Shown: piece after piece, positions 7,533-16,254 of the stretch | Position numbering within the stretch: position 1 is the stretch's first letter | Layout of the letters: the number at the start of each line of letters is the position of its first letter | NCBI GenBank assembly: GCA_964366455.1 | Contig: CAYISZ010000003.1 | Coordinates: 1 to 64,000 of the forward strand | Direction: 5' to 3' | DNA length: 64,000 bases | Source: CAZLQR01 sp964366455 | Lineage (GTDB): Bacteria > Patescibacteriota > Microgenomatia > UBA1406 > GWC2-37-13 | The notes under the pieces: model-generated | Told to the model about the DNA's origin: nothing | Seen by the model: only the letters and a program-made list of their open reading frames with translations | The model's database searches: none | Program-made: the position numbers and the translations under genes

Positions 7533-8228
7533 ATTATTTATTATTCCCTGTGTCCATCCCTTAATTTGTCTATTAAGGTCAGTGCTTCTCCTAACATTCA
7601 CCTTAATCAAGCCAAAATAATTTCCCCCACTATTTTTTCTCAAACTTTTCAGTTTGTGCTGTTTAAAACGCACTTTCAAATTTCCACTCTTTAATTTCAG
7701 AAGCTTATTCCAATAATTAACGGCCAGATCTACATTCGCACTATCATGGATATAGAGCTCATAGACCAAGTCCCTACTCTTAACATTACATATTATAGCA
7801 AGCCAGGCTATAAATATTTGAATCATCATGGGATCAGAATTTGCAAAGGAGACTCTCACAGCAACGTTATAGGGCTTTTGCTTCGCCCCCTCTGCCCAGT
7901 ATAGAGCCGCTCCAATCAGCAACTTCTCTCTAGCTGTCAGTTTCTTGATCTCCTGGCTGGACTTTCTTATAATTTTTGTCTCTCTTGCGATTCTGTCTTG
8001 TTTTCTCATGGTAGCACCTTTTAAAGAGTCGGTTATTTTCTTGTCTGACAACCTCTTCTTTTGTGAGCTGGTCAATTCGATGCCCTTTAGCCATAGAGTG
8101 AGTGAACTTTGAGAAACCTTAATGACTTTTAAAATCTCTCCGTAGGATTTTCCCTGTTTTCGCAGCCTCATGGCTAGTGCGCGCTCATTAGTTTTAGCCT
8201 TCATATTCGTATGCTGATTTATATACAT
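7518..8228 (-). CDS. HTH protein with a LAGLIDADG-like segment
   Basis: 236 residues. The N-terminal third holds a helix-turn-helix (RKQGKSYGEILKVIKVSQSSL) and a basic linker. The C-terminal half opens with IGAALYWAEGAK and continues with SFANSDPMMIQIFIAWL, which resembles LAGLIDADG-type endonuclease halves, though I would not claim nuclease activity. The last four codons and the TAA lie inside the 5' end of tRNA-Gln, so both are on one transcript. TATACT lies 4 nt before the start. A mobile or formerly mobile gene next to a tRNA is possible. Confidence 0.6.
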   Translation of the reverse strand: MYINQHTNMKAKTNERALAMRLRKQGKSYGEILKVIKVSQSSLTLWLKGIELTSSQKKRLSDKKITDSLKGATMRKQDRIARETKIIRKSSQEIKKLTAREKLLIGAALYWAEGAKQKPYNVAVRVSFANSDPMMIQIFIAWLAIICNVKSRDLVYELYIHDSANVDLAVNYWNKLLKLKSGNLKVRFKQHKLKSLRKNSGGNYFGLIKVNVRRSTDLNRQIKGWTQGIINNWGVV

Positions 8229-8324
8229 TTTAAGTATATATCTATACGTTTAATCAATCAACTCATTGCTTGTTCCTGTGATTGGCTACGGACTTATCGG
8301 CCCCCCGTGTGTTAAAATTACCTT

Positions 8325-9236
8325 ATGGAACAGGCTAAATTGAAGACCGACTCCGCTGAAGCTACGACGGTCAAGGCGGGCACGGTATTGCTTATAGGCC
8401 GTCCTAACGTGGGAAAATCAACCTTCGTCAATAATCTTATTGGCCAAAAGGTCGCCATAACCTCACCAAAACCCCAAACCACTCGCTTTCCCATTCATGC
8501 GCTACTTGAGGAAGAACGAGGAACGATTGAGTTCGTAGATACTCCTGGGATTTTTGACCGTGTACGAGACACTTTGTCCAAACGAATAAATCAGCAGACT
8601 CTAAGTGCAGCAGAGGAGTTTGTCGACGTGGTTATCTACATGGTAGACCACACCAGAAGACGAGATTTTGAAGAGTCAAAAGTATTGGGAATTGTGAGAA
8701 AGATAAATAAGCCAAAAATTCTTGTAATTAATAAGGTCGATCTGGATGAGAAGACCTATCTTCCACAGTATGAGTTTCTTCGAGATGAGTTTGAATATGT
8801 TTACAAAATTTCTGCCATAAATAAAACTCATGTAAAGCCTTTGTTAGATAAAATTTTTGAACTTCTCCCTGAGCGATCACCAGAACAAATTCATCATAGT
8901 CCGACCGGTCACCCCCTTCTAAATATGGATAGTAAGACATTCATCGCCGAGCTAATTCGTGAAAAAATATTTCTTAAGATGGGGGAGGAGATTCCCTATA
9001 CTGTGATGTGTGTGGTCGATGAAATCGAAGATAGAGACAATGGAATGAAGTATATTAAAGCAAGAATCTTAACTACAGCCGACAGATACCGACGAATGAT
9101 AATTGGCTCGGAAGGAAGAAAAATTAAGGAAATGGGAAGCATGGCGCGTAAAGAAATTGAGCTAGCTATCAACAAGAAAGTTTTTCTTGATCTTAGGGTC
9201 GAGGTTGATCCTCATTGGCAGGAACTAATGTTCTAA
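8325..9236 (+). CDS. era: GTPase Era
   Basis: 303 residues. G1 GRPNVGKS (25-32), the effector PQTTR, G3 DTPG and G4 NKVD form the GTPase domain. A C-terminal KH domain (IIGSEGRKIKEMG) binds the 3' end of 16S rRNA. Era acts in 30S subunit assembly. TAAAAT ends 6 nt before the ATG, giving a leaderless mRNA. Confidence 0.95.
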   Translation: MEQAKLKTDSAEATTVKAGTVLLIGRPNVGKSTFVNNLIGQKVAITSPKPQTTRFPIHALLEEERGTIEFVDTPGIFDRVRDTLSKRINQQTLSAAEEFVDVVIYMVDHTRRRDFEESKVLGIVRKINKPKILVINKVDLDEKTYLPQYEFLRDEFEYVYKISAINKTHVKPLLDKIFELLPERSPEQIHHSPTGHPLLNMDSKTFIAELIREKIFLKMGEEIPYTVMCVVDEIEDRDNGMKYIKARILTTADRYRRMIIGSEGRKIKEMGSMARKEIELAINKKVFLDLRVEVDPHWQELMF

Positions 9237-9239
9237 ACG

Positions 9240-9320
9240 CATCGCTTGAAACATAGAACATAGAGCTTAGAACTTATGGCGCTACAAGTTCTACGTTCTA
9301 AGCTACAAGCTCAATGGCAG
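9240..9320. repeat. AGAACATAGAACTT-type intergenic repeat
   Basis: A stretch of degenerate AACATAGAACATAGAGCTTAG units facing partly complementary TTCTACGTTCTAAGC units, so it can fold on itself. Similar stretches lie at 18327-18415 and 19436-19498. TATACT of the next gene (9327-9332) follows directly. Confidence 0.6.
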
Positions 9321-9337
9321 TTACGGTATACTAGGGC

Positions 9338-10087
9338 ATGGCACAGACTTACTACAAAAGAGTACGGGTTCCTTACGATCCATCTTCGGATAAACCCTAC
9401 CGCATTAGTCGCTCTAAAATTGACCAGTTCATGAACTGTCCATTTTGTTCTTGGCTTGATCATCGCAAAGGAGTCACTCAGCCATCTGGACCAGCATTTA
9501 CTTTAAATTCGGCAGTAGACGCACTTCTTAAAAAAGAGTTTGATATTCATCGTGCAAAAAACAATACCCATCCCCTAATGAAGGAGTACGGCATCGATGC
9601 AGTTCCCTACTCACATCCTCAGATTGAAACTTGGAGAGCCAACTTCACCGGCATTAACTTTGTCCATCCTCAGACGAATTTTGAGGTCTTTGGTGCGATC
9701 GATGATATCTGGGAGACTCCTGAGAAGAAACTCCATATAGTCGACTACAAGGCAACAAGTAAGGCAGGAGAAATTGTTCTTGAGGACACTAAGTGGCACA
9801 ATCAGTATCGACGACAGATGGAGATCTATCAGTGGCTCTTCAGAAGAAATAATTTTGATATCTCAGACACCGGATACTTCGTCTATGTAAATGGGCGCAA
9901 GGATCTCGAGGCTTTTGATGGAAAACTGGAGTTTACACTTAAAATTATTCCCTACGAAGGAAAAGATCGTTGGGTCGAAGGTATTCTTTTTGAGATGAAG
10001 GAGGTGTTAAGTGGTGGCCCACCGGCACCAAAGTCCGACTGTCCTTTCTGTATTTATAGAGCTTCAATCGACGCCTTAAATCTTTAG
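9338..10087 (+). CDS. PD-(D/E)XK nuclease family protein, Cas4/AddB-like
   Basis: 249 residues. The nuclease core reads GAIDDIW, then IVDYKAT (the D...(D/E)XK set), followed by RQMEIYQWL (the Q/Y motif of RecB-type nucleases). A CPFC pair near the N terminus and another CPFC pair near the C terminus could hold an iron-sulfur cluster, as in Cas4 and AddB. No CRISPR or helicase gene is nearby, so a general DNA repair role is more likely. The end overlaps gltX tail to tail by 12 bp. Confidence 0.8.
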   Translation: MAQTYYKRVRVPYDPSSDKPYRISRSKIDQFMNCPFCSWLDHRKGVTQPSGPAFTLNSAVDALLKKEFDIHRAKNNTHPLMKEYGIDAVPYSHPQIETWRANFTGINFVHPQTNFEVFGAIDDIWETPEKKLHIVDYKATSKAGEIVLEDTKWHNQYRRQMEIYQWLFRRNNFDISDTGYFVYVNGRKDLEAFDGKLEFTLKIIPYEGKDRWVEGILFEMKEVLSGGPPAPKSDCPFCIYRASIDALNL

Positions 10088-11467
10088 CCTCTTCAGAGAC
10101 TCTTCTTTACCAAGCAGTTCCATCGAGTCATTTAATGGTGGAGAGATTTTCTTACCAGTAATAACCACTCGCGCAATCATAAAAAACTCGCTATTTTTTA
10201 AGCCCTCCTTCTCAGCAAGCGCCTGAAGAGTTTCTCCTATTTTATCTGCCTTCCATTCCTCAAGATCCTTAAGAACTTCACGCATCTTATCAATTAAATT
10301 TTTGTGTTTCTTAAGGTCTACTTCATATTTTTTTGGTGCTTCGAAGAAAAACTCAGATAACGGGTAGTAATCAGAAAGTTTTTTTATACGCTCTCTAACT
10401 AAAGGAATAGTTTTTTCTATTAGCTCTTTGGAATATTTTTCTTTATAAAATTCGTAAATTTTGTCTCTAAGACTGTCATTATCCATGTTGCGAATGTACA
10501 TGCCGTTCATCCACTCCAACTTCACAACATCAAACGCTGGCCCAACAGGCTTCATATCCTTAAGGTCGAAAACCTTAACAAATTCGTCCATGTCGAATAT
10601 CTCTTTTTGCTTGGGATGGGACCATCCCATCAACGAAAGGTAGTTGAGTACCGCTTCTGGCAAAAATCCTTGCTGTAAATACCAAGATGCCCATACAACA
10701 TTTTTTCGTTTAGACATTTTTGATTTATCTGGATTTCGTAAAAGAGGAACATGAGCAAACAATGGTTTCTCCCATCCAAATGCTTCATAAAGTAAAACGT
10801 GTTTTGGCGTTGAGGATATCCACTCTTCACCGCGAATAACATGAGAGATTTTCATGAAATGATCATCGACCACAACAGCTAAATGATATGTTGGGAATCC
10901 ATCTGACTTCATCAGAACTTGGTCATCTAGATTGTCTGAGTTAATGATGATTTCTCCATGGATAATGTCATCAAACTTAACTTCAACTTTTGGCTCGATG
11001 TTCAGTCTAATAACATACTTGTCTCCGTTATCCACTTTTTTCTTGAGCTCTTCCTGTTTGGTTAAACAGTGCTTATCATATTTTGGTACCTGCTTATTTT
11101 TTTGTTGGGTCTCACGTAGCTTGTCTAGACGCTCCTTAGTGCATACGCAGAAATATGCTTTCCCCGCCGCAATTAGTTCCTTTGCATATCTTTGATATAT
11201 ATCAAGCCTTTCAGACTGACGGTATGGCCCAACAGCTCCTTCCTTATCTGGTGCCTCATCATATTGAATGTTGTAGTCTTTCAATGTCTGTAGAAATTTT
11301 TCCTCTGCTCCTTTAACGAGTCTCGCTTGATCGGTATCTTCGATGCGAATAATAAACTCTCCACCATTCTTTCTGGCAACCGCATAATTAATCAAGGCAG
11401 TGTAAACACTTCCAATGTGAAGATCTTCACCTGTGGGAGATGGAGGAATTCTTGTTCTTACATGCAT
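10076..11467 (-). CDS. gltX: Glutamate--tRNA ligase
   Basis: 463 residues, a class I aminoacyl-tRNA synthetase. PSPTGEDLHIG (9-19) carries the HIGH signature and KMSKRKN the KMSKS loop; the RIEDTD block near residue 41 contacts glutamate. It charges tRNA-Glu and, in many bacteria without GlnRS, also tRNA-Gln. Transcription should start at the ATG from a promoter lying within a dispersed repeat. Confidence 0.96.
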   Translation of the reverse strand: MHVRTRIPPSPTGEDLHIGSVYTALINYAVARKNGGEFIIRIEDTDQARLVKGAEEKFLQTLKDYNIQYDEAPDKEGAVGPYRQSERLDIYQRYAKELIAAGKAYFCVCTKERLDKLRETQQKNKQVPKYDKHCLTKQEELKKKVDNGDKYVIRLNIEPKVEVKFDDIIHGEIIINSDNLDDQVLMKSDGFPTYHLAVVVDDHFMKISHVIRGEEWISSTPKHVLLYEAFGWEKPLFAHVPLLRNPDKSKMSKRKNVVWASWYLQQGFLPEAVLNYLSLMGWSHPKQKEIFDMDEFVKVFDLKDMKPVGPAFDVVKLEWMNGMYIRNMDNDSLRDKIYEFYKEKYSKELIEKTIPLVRERIKKLSDYYPLSEFFFEAPKKYEVDLKKHKNLIDKMREVLKDLEEWKADKIGETLQALAEKEGLKNSEFFMIARVVITGKKISPPLNDSMELLGKEESLKRLKI

Positions 11468-11473
11468 GAAGAG

Positions 11474-11505
11474 ATTATATCCTTCGACTTCGCTCAGGAC
11501 AAGTC
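11474..11505 (-). repeat. Dispersed repeat carrying the gltX promoter (copy 2)
   Basis: On the minus strand TTGTCC (11497-11502), a 17-nt spacer and TATAAT (11474-11479), then 6 nt and the ATG of gltX. The spacer text (TGAGCGAAGTCGAAGGA) is the core of the repeat family also found at 5023, 21859 and 32719. Confidence 0.7.
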
Positions 11506-12945
11506 TTACTTCGAACGACTGCGTTTAATTAAAACAACCAGGCCGACTATGGCAAATGCCACTGGTCCTACTAATATTTGTAAATATTTTATCGTATTTT
11601 TTGTCGACTCCGTAAACTGAGGAAGAGGATAGTACTCGACAGATCGGCTACGAATGCCGCTCATTATGCCCCCTGAGGCATACTCACTCAAAGCATTCAT
11701 CACCAACTCCATATTGTCATTTGTTCGAGACAAAAATCCATCTTGAACAAGCCTCGTTGATGGAATTACTATAAACTTACCTTTTCCATAAGTCCCAGAA
11801 ACAACAAGAGGATACGACTGCTCCTTTACATTTTTCGGTGCTAATTGTGTCTGCGGACTTAGGTTGTAATCCTTTGTCTCCACCCATGACTGGGGTTCCG
11901 ACTTTACAAGCACTCCATTCTTATTAGATACTTCCACTGAAGAACCCCACGGAAATACTAGCACCGATACATTAGACAGCAGCGACGACTCCTTTGCAAA
12001 CTCATTCGTTTTAATCCAATAAGAATATGGAAGAACCGTTGGTAAGGAAGCTTGAGACGGATCGCTTACACCAAAACTAACCAATTCAGCCGCTCTTGAC
12101 AAAACTAAGTTTTTGCTCAGCTGAACACCAAATAATCTTAGTAATCCAAACAATCCATGTGATGCATCCTGTGGGATAAGAGATTCATTAACAGTAACGC
12201 CGTCAACAAAGAACATAACAGATCCACCCCTCTCTATATATTCTTGTATCTGGGAAGTTTCCTCTTGAGTGTACTGCTTTGCGTCTGATCCAAACACTAT
12301 AAGAGTATTAAACTCTGAGCTTGCAGTTGCTGTTTCTTCGATGCTAAACTGGGACTGAGAGACTGCGACAAGTGACTGTAGTTGAGTCAGATCACCGGGA
12401 GCACCTATAACTCCGACCTTCGGTAAAGAGGGAACGCTTAACTTGTACAAAACGCTAGTGAGATTGTATTCCAAATCGCGAATATCGGTAACCTGAGGAA
12501 GAGATGCATGCTTGCCGTCATAGGCAATTCCTATTCCAAAGTACGCATTTTGCAGCGCAAATTGGTCTTGGTCCTGCTGAGAAAACTGAAGTCGTGGAAT
12601 GTTGTAGCTTTGTAATTCTTGCTTAGCATCTGTATTTGTATCTGGATTTACAAGAAGATAGGTGATTTTTTTTCCTCCAGTTTGAGTACTATACTCTTTG
12701 AGAAAATCATCTATCTCTTGTCGTACTGATAGCATTGCCGATGGAATATTCTTCGAGCTAAAAAAAGTAATAACAACTGGCTTAGGTAACGCCTTAACGA
12801 TACTTTTAGAGGCAGGCGATATACTGTAAGCTCTCCCATTTGAGAAGTCGGCTCTTAAGGAGATCTGTCGTATGAATAAATTAGCCAATACGCAAATGGT
12901 CAATATAATTATGGTAAGTAATCGCTGTGGAATTGGCCTCTTCAT
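11506..12945 (-). CDS. GldG-like ABC transporter auxiliary protein
   Basis: 479 residues. One N-terminal membrane helix (about 8-28), a large outside domain, and a C-terminal membrane helix followed by KRSRSK. The phrase SPASKSIVKALPKPVVITFF and the later LIVFGSDAKQYTQEETSQIQEYIERGGSVMFFVD fit the GldG/uncharacterised ABC auxiliary family. It is downstream of an ABC-2 permease (gap 1 nt) and an ATPase, forming a three-gene GldA-GldF-GldG-like operon. No gliding genes are seen, so the role is likely envelope transport of unknown substrate. Confidence 0.75.
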   Translation of the reverse strand: MKRPIPQRLLTIIILTICVLANLFIRQISLRADFSNGRAYSISPASKSIVKALPKPVVITFFSSKNIPSAMLSVRQEIDDFLKEYSTQTGGKKITYLLVNPDTNTDAKQELQSYNIPRLQFSQQDQDQFALQNAYFGIGIAYDGKHASLPQVTDIRDLEYNLTSVLYKLSVPSLPKVGVIGAPGDLTQLQSLVAVSQSQFSIEETATASSEFNTLIVFGSDAKQYTQEETSQIQEYIERGGSVMFFVDGVTVNESLIPQDASHGLFGLLRLFGVQLSKNLVLSRAAELVSFGVSDPSQASLPTVLPYSYWIKTNEFAKESSLLSNVSVLVFPWGSSVEVSNKNGVLVKSEPQSWVETKDYNLSPQTQLAPKNVKEQSYPLVVSGTYGKGKFIVIPSTRLVQDGFLSRTNDNMELVMNALSEYASGGIMSGIRSRSVEYYPLPQFTESTKNTIKYLQILVGPVAFAIVGLVVLIKRSRSK

Positions 12946-12946
12946 A

Positions 12947-13648
12947 TCAGTCTCTATGTTCTAACTGTTTTATAACCGCGTACATAAATACACCGGTGAA
13001 AGATAAGAAGTAAAACAGAGCTCGTAAATCAATGATACCTTTTGTGAAATTCTCCAAATTAGGTAGTGGGGTTAGTGGAATAAGCATCTCTGAGATAGCT
13101 CTTGGTATAAAAGAGGCCAAAACGTCTGCTGAAAAGATTGACAAGCAAACAAGAATAACAGTAGAGATAAAAAAGGAGAGAACTTGATTTGAAGTTTTTA
13201 AAGAAATATAAAGTGACAAAGTGCTGAACATTCCACTTACCAGAATTAGGCCAAAGTAACCTACAAATACTTCTGGAAGATACAGGCCAGAAATCAATGC
13301 AAAGGATATGGGTAGTAGTAAGCTTAATATAAACGTCACACCTATCAAGCTGAGAACTGCGGACAATTTCCCCAGCACAATTTCTTTTTCACCGATAGGC
13401 ATTGTCAAAATTGTTTCTAGCGTTCCCAGCTTACGCTCCTCTGCAAAACTCCTCATACAAAGAGCTGGGATCAGAAAAGCTAGTACCCAGTACATCGTGA
13501 TAAAAAATGACTTCATTGATACGAGTCCGACCGAATAGATGTCTCTAATGAAAAGAATGTTTACTATCAATGTTGCCAAAATTACGAGAATGTATCCAAA
13601 TGGATTGTTGAAATAATGACCTAGTTCTTTTTTGTAAATTGCGAACAT
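12947..13648 (-). CDS. ABC-2 type permease, GldF-like
   Basis: 233 residues from the ATG at 13648, with six hydrophobic segments. The MFAIYKKELGHYFNNPFGYIL opening and the RSFAEERKLGTLETILTMPI cytoplasmic loop are typical of GldF/NosY-like ABC-2 permeases. The start is chosen because it follows the ATPase stop by one nt; an in-frame start 24 codons earlier would lie inside the ATPase gene. Confidence 0.82.
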   Translation of the reverse strand: MFAIYKKELGHYFNNPFGYILVILATLIVNILFIRDIYSVGLVSMKSFFITMYWVLAFLIPALCMRSFAEERKLGTLETILTMPIGEKEIVLGKLSAVLSLIGVTFILSLLLPISFALISGLYLPEVFVGYFGLILVSGMFSTLSLYISLKTSNQVLSFFISTVILVCLSIFSADVLASFIPRAISEMLIPLTPLPNLENFTKGIIDLRALFYFLSFTGVFMYAVIKQLEHRD

Positions 13649-13649
13649 A

Positions 13650-14330
13650 TTATTTGACAACTGTCTTAAATAATTTCTCAACCGCTCCTCTTTCTTTCGG
13701 CTTTTTACCATCGAATACAATTCTTCCTTTGTGAAGGATGATTATTCGCGATGCTATATCTTCAACCTCAGATAAAATATGCGTAGAGAATATTACTGAG
13801 TTTTTTTTAGAATATTTTTTAATTACGTCGCGAATTTTTTCCTGCTCAATCGGATCGAGACCTGAGGTAGGTTCATCTAGGATAAGTAGATCTGGTTCGC
13901 CCATCATAGCGGCAATCAGTCCCACTCTTTGTTTGTATCCTCGCGACAATGTTTCTATTTTAGAATTTAAAACATCTTTTACTCCAACGGTTCTTAGTAA
14001 AACGTCATAATCACTGACTCCTTTTAGTTTTGACACAAATCCAAGATACTCATTCACCTTCATATCGCCGTATAAAGGATTGTTCTCTGGAAGATAGCCA
14101 GTAGCCTGGGATACCGATTTTCGCTGATATATAGGATCGAGTCCGCACATAGCAATCGCCCCAACATGGGTTTTAAGATATCCAGTAATTAGCCTCATCG
14201 TTGTTGTTTTACCTGCACCATTGAGTCCGAGAAAGCCGATGATTTCACCGCGTTTGACGTTGAAAGAGAGAGAGTGAAGTACTGTCTTTGAGTTGAAGGA
14301 TTTAGTAACACCCCTTACAGATAAAATCAT
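13650..14330 (-). CDS. ABC transporter ATP-binding protein, GldA-like
   Basis: 226 residues. Walker A GLNGAGKTTT, the signature LSRGYKQRVG, Walker B LLILDEPTSGLDP and the H-loop STHILSEVE are intact. It should power the permease encoded just downstream. It follows the superoxide dismutase gene after 6 nt and may be co-transcribed with it. Confidence 0.92.
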   Translation of the reverse strand: MILSVRGVTKSFNSKTVLHSLSFNVKRGEIIGFLGLNGAGKTTTMRLITGYLKTHVGAIAMCGLDPIYQRKSVSQATGYLPENNPLYGDMKVNEYLGFVSKLKGVSDYDVLLRTVGVKDVLNSKIETLSRGYKQRVGLIAAMMGEPDLLILDEPTSGLDPIEQEKIRDVIKKYSKKNSVIFSTHILSEVEDIASRIIILHKGRIVFDGKKPKERGAVEKLFKTVVK

Positions 14331-14336
14331 AGTTAG

Positions 14337-14987
14337 TTACTTACACTGACAGTTGCCTCCGCAGCTTCCACCACATCCTCCGCCATCACCGCAAGCAACT
14401 AACTGAAAGTTTTCAATTACTGTATCCCAGTTGAGGTTTGCAAAAAAAGAGTCGATGTACTGAGCTCTGTTTACTCCATAGTCTATAAAGTAAGCATGCT
14501 CGTAAGTGTCTAGTGCAAGAATTGGCTCCGCTCCCCAGACAGGAAAAGTATTTTGCGCATCTCCAAGATAATTAAATAATCGTTCTTCTCGATAGTTCCA
14601 CGCAGTCCATACCCATCCTCGCGCAGCAATTCCCGTTGCTTTCAAATCCATTTTGTATTTTTCAAAACTTCCGAAATCTTTCTTAATCTGTGTTAGTAGG
14701 TCACCTTCTGGCAGTCCTCCCTTACCTCCAAGATGGTCGAAATAAATCTCGTGATTAATTATTCCTCCCCAAGCAAAAGAGAGATCGACCTTAAGTGAGC
14801 GAACAGCGGAGAAAACCTGGTTCGCTTTTGAGTAGTCATCCTCGGTGAGCTGCGAAAGCTTTTCATTAATTTCGTTGTACTTGTTCACGTATGCTTGATA
14901 GAGTTTGAGATGCTCTTCGGTTGTTTTTTTGGAAATTCCCTTCATCTTCAAAAGAGAGGGAGAAAAAGTCTTTACAACAGCTGTCAT
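14337..14987 (-). CDS. Fe/Mn superoxide dismutase with Cys-rich C-terminal tail
   Basis: 216 residues. Metal ligands are visible: His in EEHLKLYQAYV, His in INHEIYF, and Asp and His in LDTYEHAYF. The two His usually found after the first ligand are replaced by Leu and Tyr. The enzyme removes superoxide in the cytoplasm. The last 19 residues contain five Cys in Gly-rich spacing (ACGDGGGCGGSCGGNCQCK), which is not part of the SOD fold and looks like a metal-binding tail. No signal peptide. Confidence 0.9.
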   Translation of the reverse strand: MTAVVKTFSPSLLKMKGISKKTTEEHLKLYQAYVNKYNEINEKLSQLTEDDYSKANQVFSAVRSLKVDLSFAWGGIINHEIYFDHLGGKGGLPEGDLLTQIKKDFGSFEKYKMDLKATGIAARGWVWTAWNYREERLFNYLGDAQNTFPVWGAEPILALDTYEHAYFIDYGVNRAQYIDSFFANLNWDTVIENFQLVACGDGGGCGGSCGGNCQCK

Positions 14988-15021
14988 ATTGATTTAAAAA
15001 CTAAGAATTAAGAATTAAAAA

Positions 15022-15465
15022 CTACTCCACAATAAGCTTTCCGACCATACCGTTTGCGCGATGGGCGCCAACGCTGCAGTAGTACTCAAATGTTCCTTTT
15101 TTGTCGGCTACGAACTCGACAGTTTCTGTTTTACCAGCTGCCAATTGTTTGGTCTTTGCTCCAAACTCATCAACCACCCAATCGTGAAATCCCTCTTTAT
15201 TGGTAAACACAACCTTTACTGTGTCTCCTTGTTTTACCTTCATCTCTTTTACTGAAAAGGAGAATGGCTCGCCGGTTACCTCAAAGGTCTTTACGCTACC
15301 CTTTTCCATCGCCGTTTCATCCTTCTTAGTCTCCTCTGCTGGAGTAGTCACAACTTCCTCCTTCACCATTACGGTGTCGGCAGAATTTTTCTGCATATCT
15401 GTGATGAAGTACACACCGGAGCCGACAAGGATTAGAGCAAGCACACCAATTAAAACTTTGTTCAT
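15022..15465 (-). CDS. Membrane-anchored cupredoxin
   Basis: 147 residues. An N-terminal hydrophobic anchor (residues 4-22), a Lys/Glu-rich linker and a cupredoxin domain. Type I copper ligands are His in EGFHDWV and Cys, His and Met in YYCSVGAHRANGMVG, the plastocyanin/azurin pattern. It should act outside the membrane in electron transfer or copper binding. It lies upstream of the SOD gene, consistent with an oxidative stress or copper context. Confidence 0.85.
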   Translation of the reverse strand: MNKVLIGVLALILVGSGVYFITDMQKNSADTVMVKEEVVTTPAEETKKDETAMEKGSVKTFEVTGEPFSFSVKEMKVKQGDTVKVVFTNKEGFHDWVVDEFGAKTKQLAAGKTETVEFVADKKGTFEYYCSVGAHRANGMVGKLIVE

Positions 15466-15492
15466 ATGACCACAAGTCTAGCAAAACATGCG

Positions 15493-16254
15493 TTATGAAG
15501 TCAACCTCAGGAGATCTGGACGTTTTTGAAGAGTTTCCTCAAAAGATTTCTGTAATCGCCACTTTTCGATGTCTGCATGATGACCATTCAGTAGAATCTC
15601 GGGTACTTTTTTTCCATCAAACTCTTCGGGTCGTGTGTAGTGTGGGTATTCTAGTAGCTGAACTTCTTTAACTCCCTTTTTCTTAAGCTTGTTCAAAACT
15701 TCACTTTCGCCTACGGCCGAAATAACATCGTCGAGTGAGTATGTGTGAAAAGACTCGATCACAGATGCCTCATCATTCTTCAAAACTCCAGGAAGAAGAC
15801 GAACGACTGAATCAACAATTGCAGAAACTGTAATTTCTCCTCCCGTCATCACAAAATCACCCATAGATACTTCCTCATCAACTTCCTCCAAGAACCGCTC
15901 GTCTACAGCCTCATAATGGCCGGCTATTAGAACGAGATGTTCAAGCTTTGAAAACTCCTGAGCTTTTTTCTGATTAAACGGTTTTCCTTTAGCGGAAGTT
16001 AAAACAACTTTGAACTTTGAACTTTGAACTTTGAACTTACTCAAAGCTCGATGCAAAACATCGACTTTGAGTACCATCCCAGCTCCTCCACCGTACGGCT
16101 TATCATCAACGGTTTTGTAGCTGTCGGATGCGAAATCTCTGATGTTTAATATATCAATCTCAACTAAACCCTTTTCTTGAGCGCGTTTAATAATGCTTTC
16201 GGCAAAAAAGCCCTCGATCATCTTGGGGAAGAGCGTCAGAACAGTAATTTTCAT
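15493..16254 (-). CDS. trmD: tRNA (guanine-N1)-methyltransferase
   Basis: 253 residues, the trefoil-knot methyltransferase that makes m1G37 in tRNA. KPYGGGAGMV, LIAGHYEAVDER, GDFVMTGGE and the PHYTRPEEF block are all present. Residues 72-84 (SKFKVQSSKFKVV) are encoded by a tandem heptamer and have no counterpart in standard TrmD, so they are probably an insertion in a surface loop. TACAAT lies 6 nt before the ATG, overlapping the promoter of divergent yidD. Confidence 0.95.
   Translation of the reverse strand: MKITVLTLFPKMIEGFFAESIIKRAQEKGLVEIDILNIRDFASDSYKTVDDKPYGGGAGMVLKVDVLHRALSKFKVQSSKFKVVLTSAKGKPFNQKKAQEFSKLEHLVLIAGHYEAVDERFLEEVDEEVSMGDFVMTGGEITVSAIVDSVVRLLPGVLKNDEASVIESFHTYSLDDVISAVGESEVLNKLKKKGVKEVQLLEYPHYTRPEEFDGKKVPEILLNGHHADIEKWRLQKSFEETLQKRPDLLRLTS
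16006..16038. repeat. Tandem AACTTTG repeat inside trmD
   Basis: Four perfect AACTTTG units and a partial fifth. Seven is not a multiple of three, so three units encode a repeating seven-residue pattern on the minus strand. Related TTTGAGCTTT and CTCAAATG sequences lie at 57240-57419. Confidence 0.8.
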
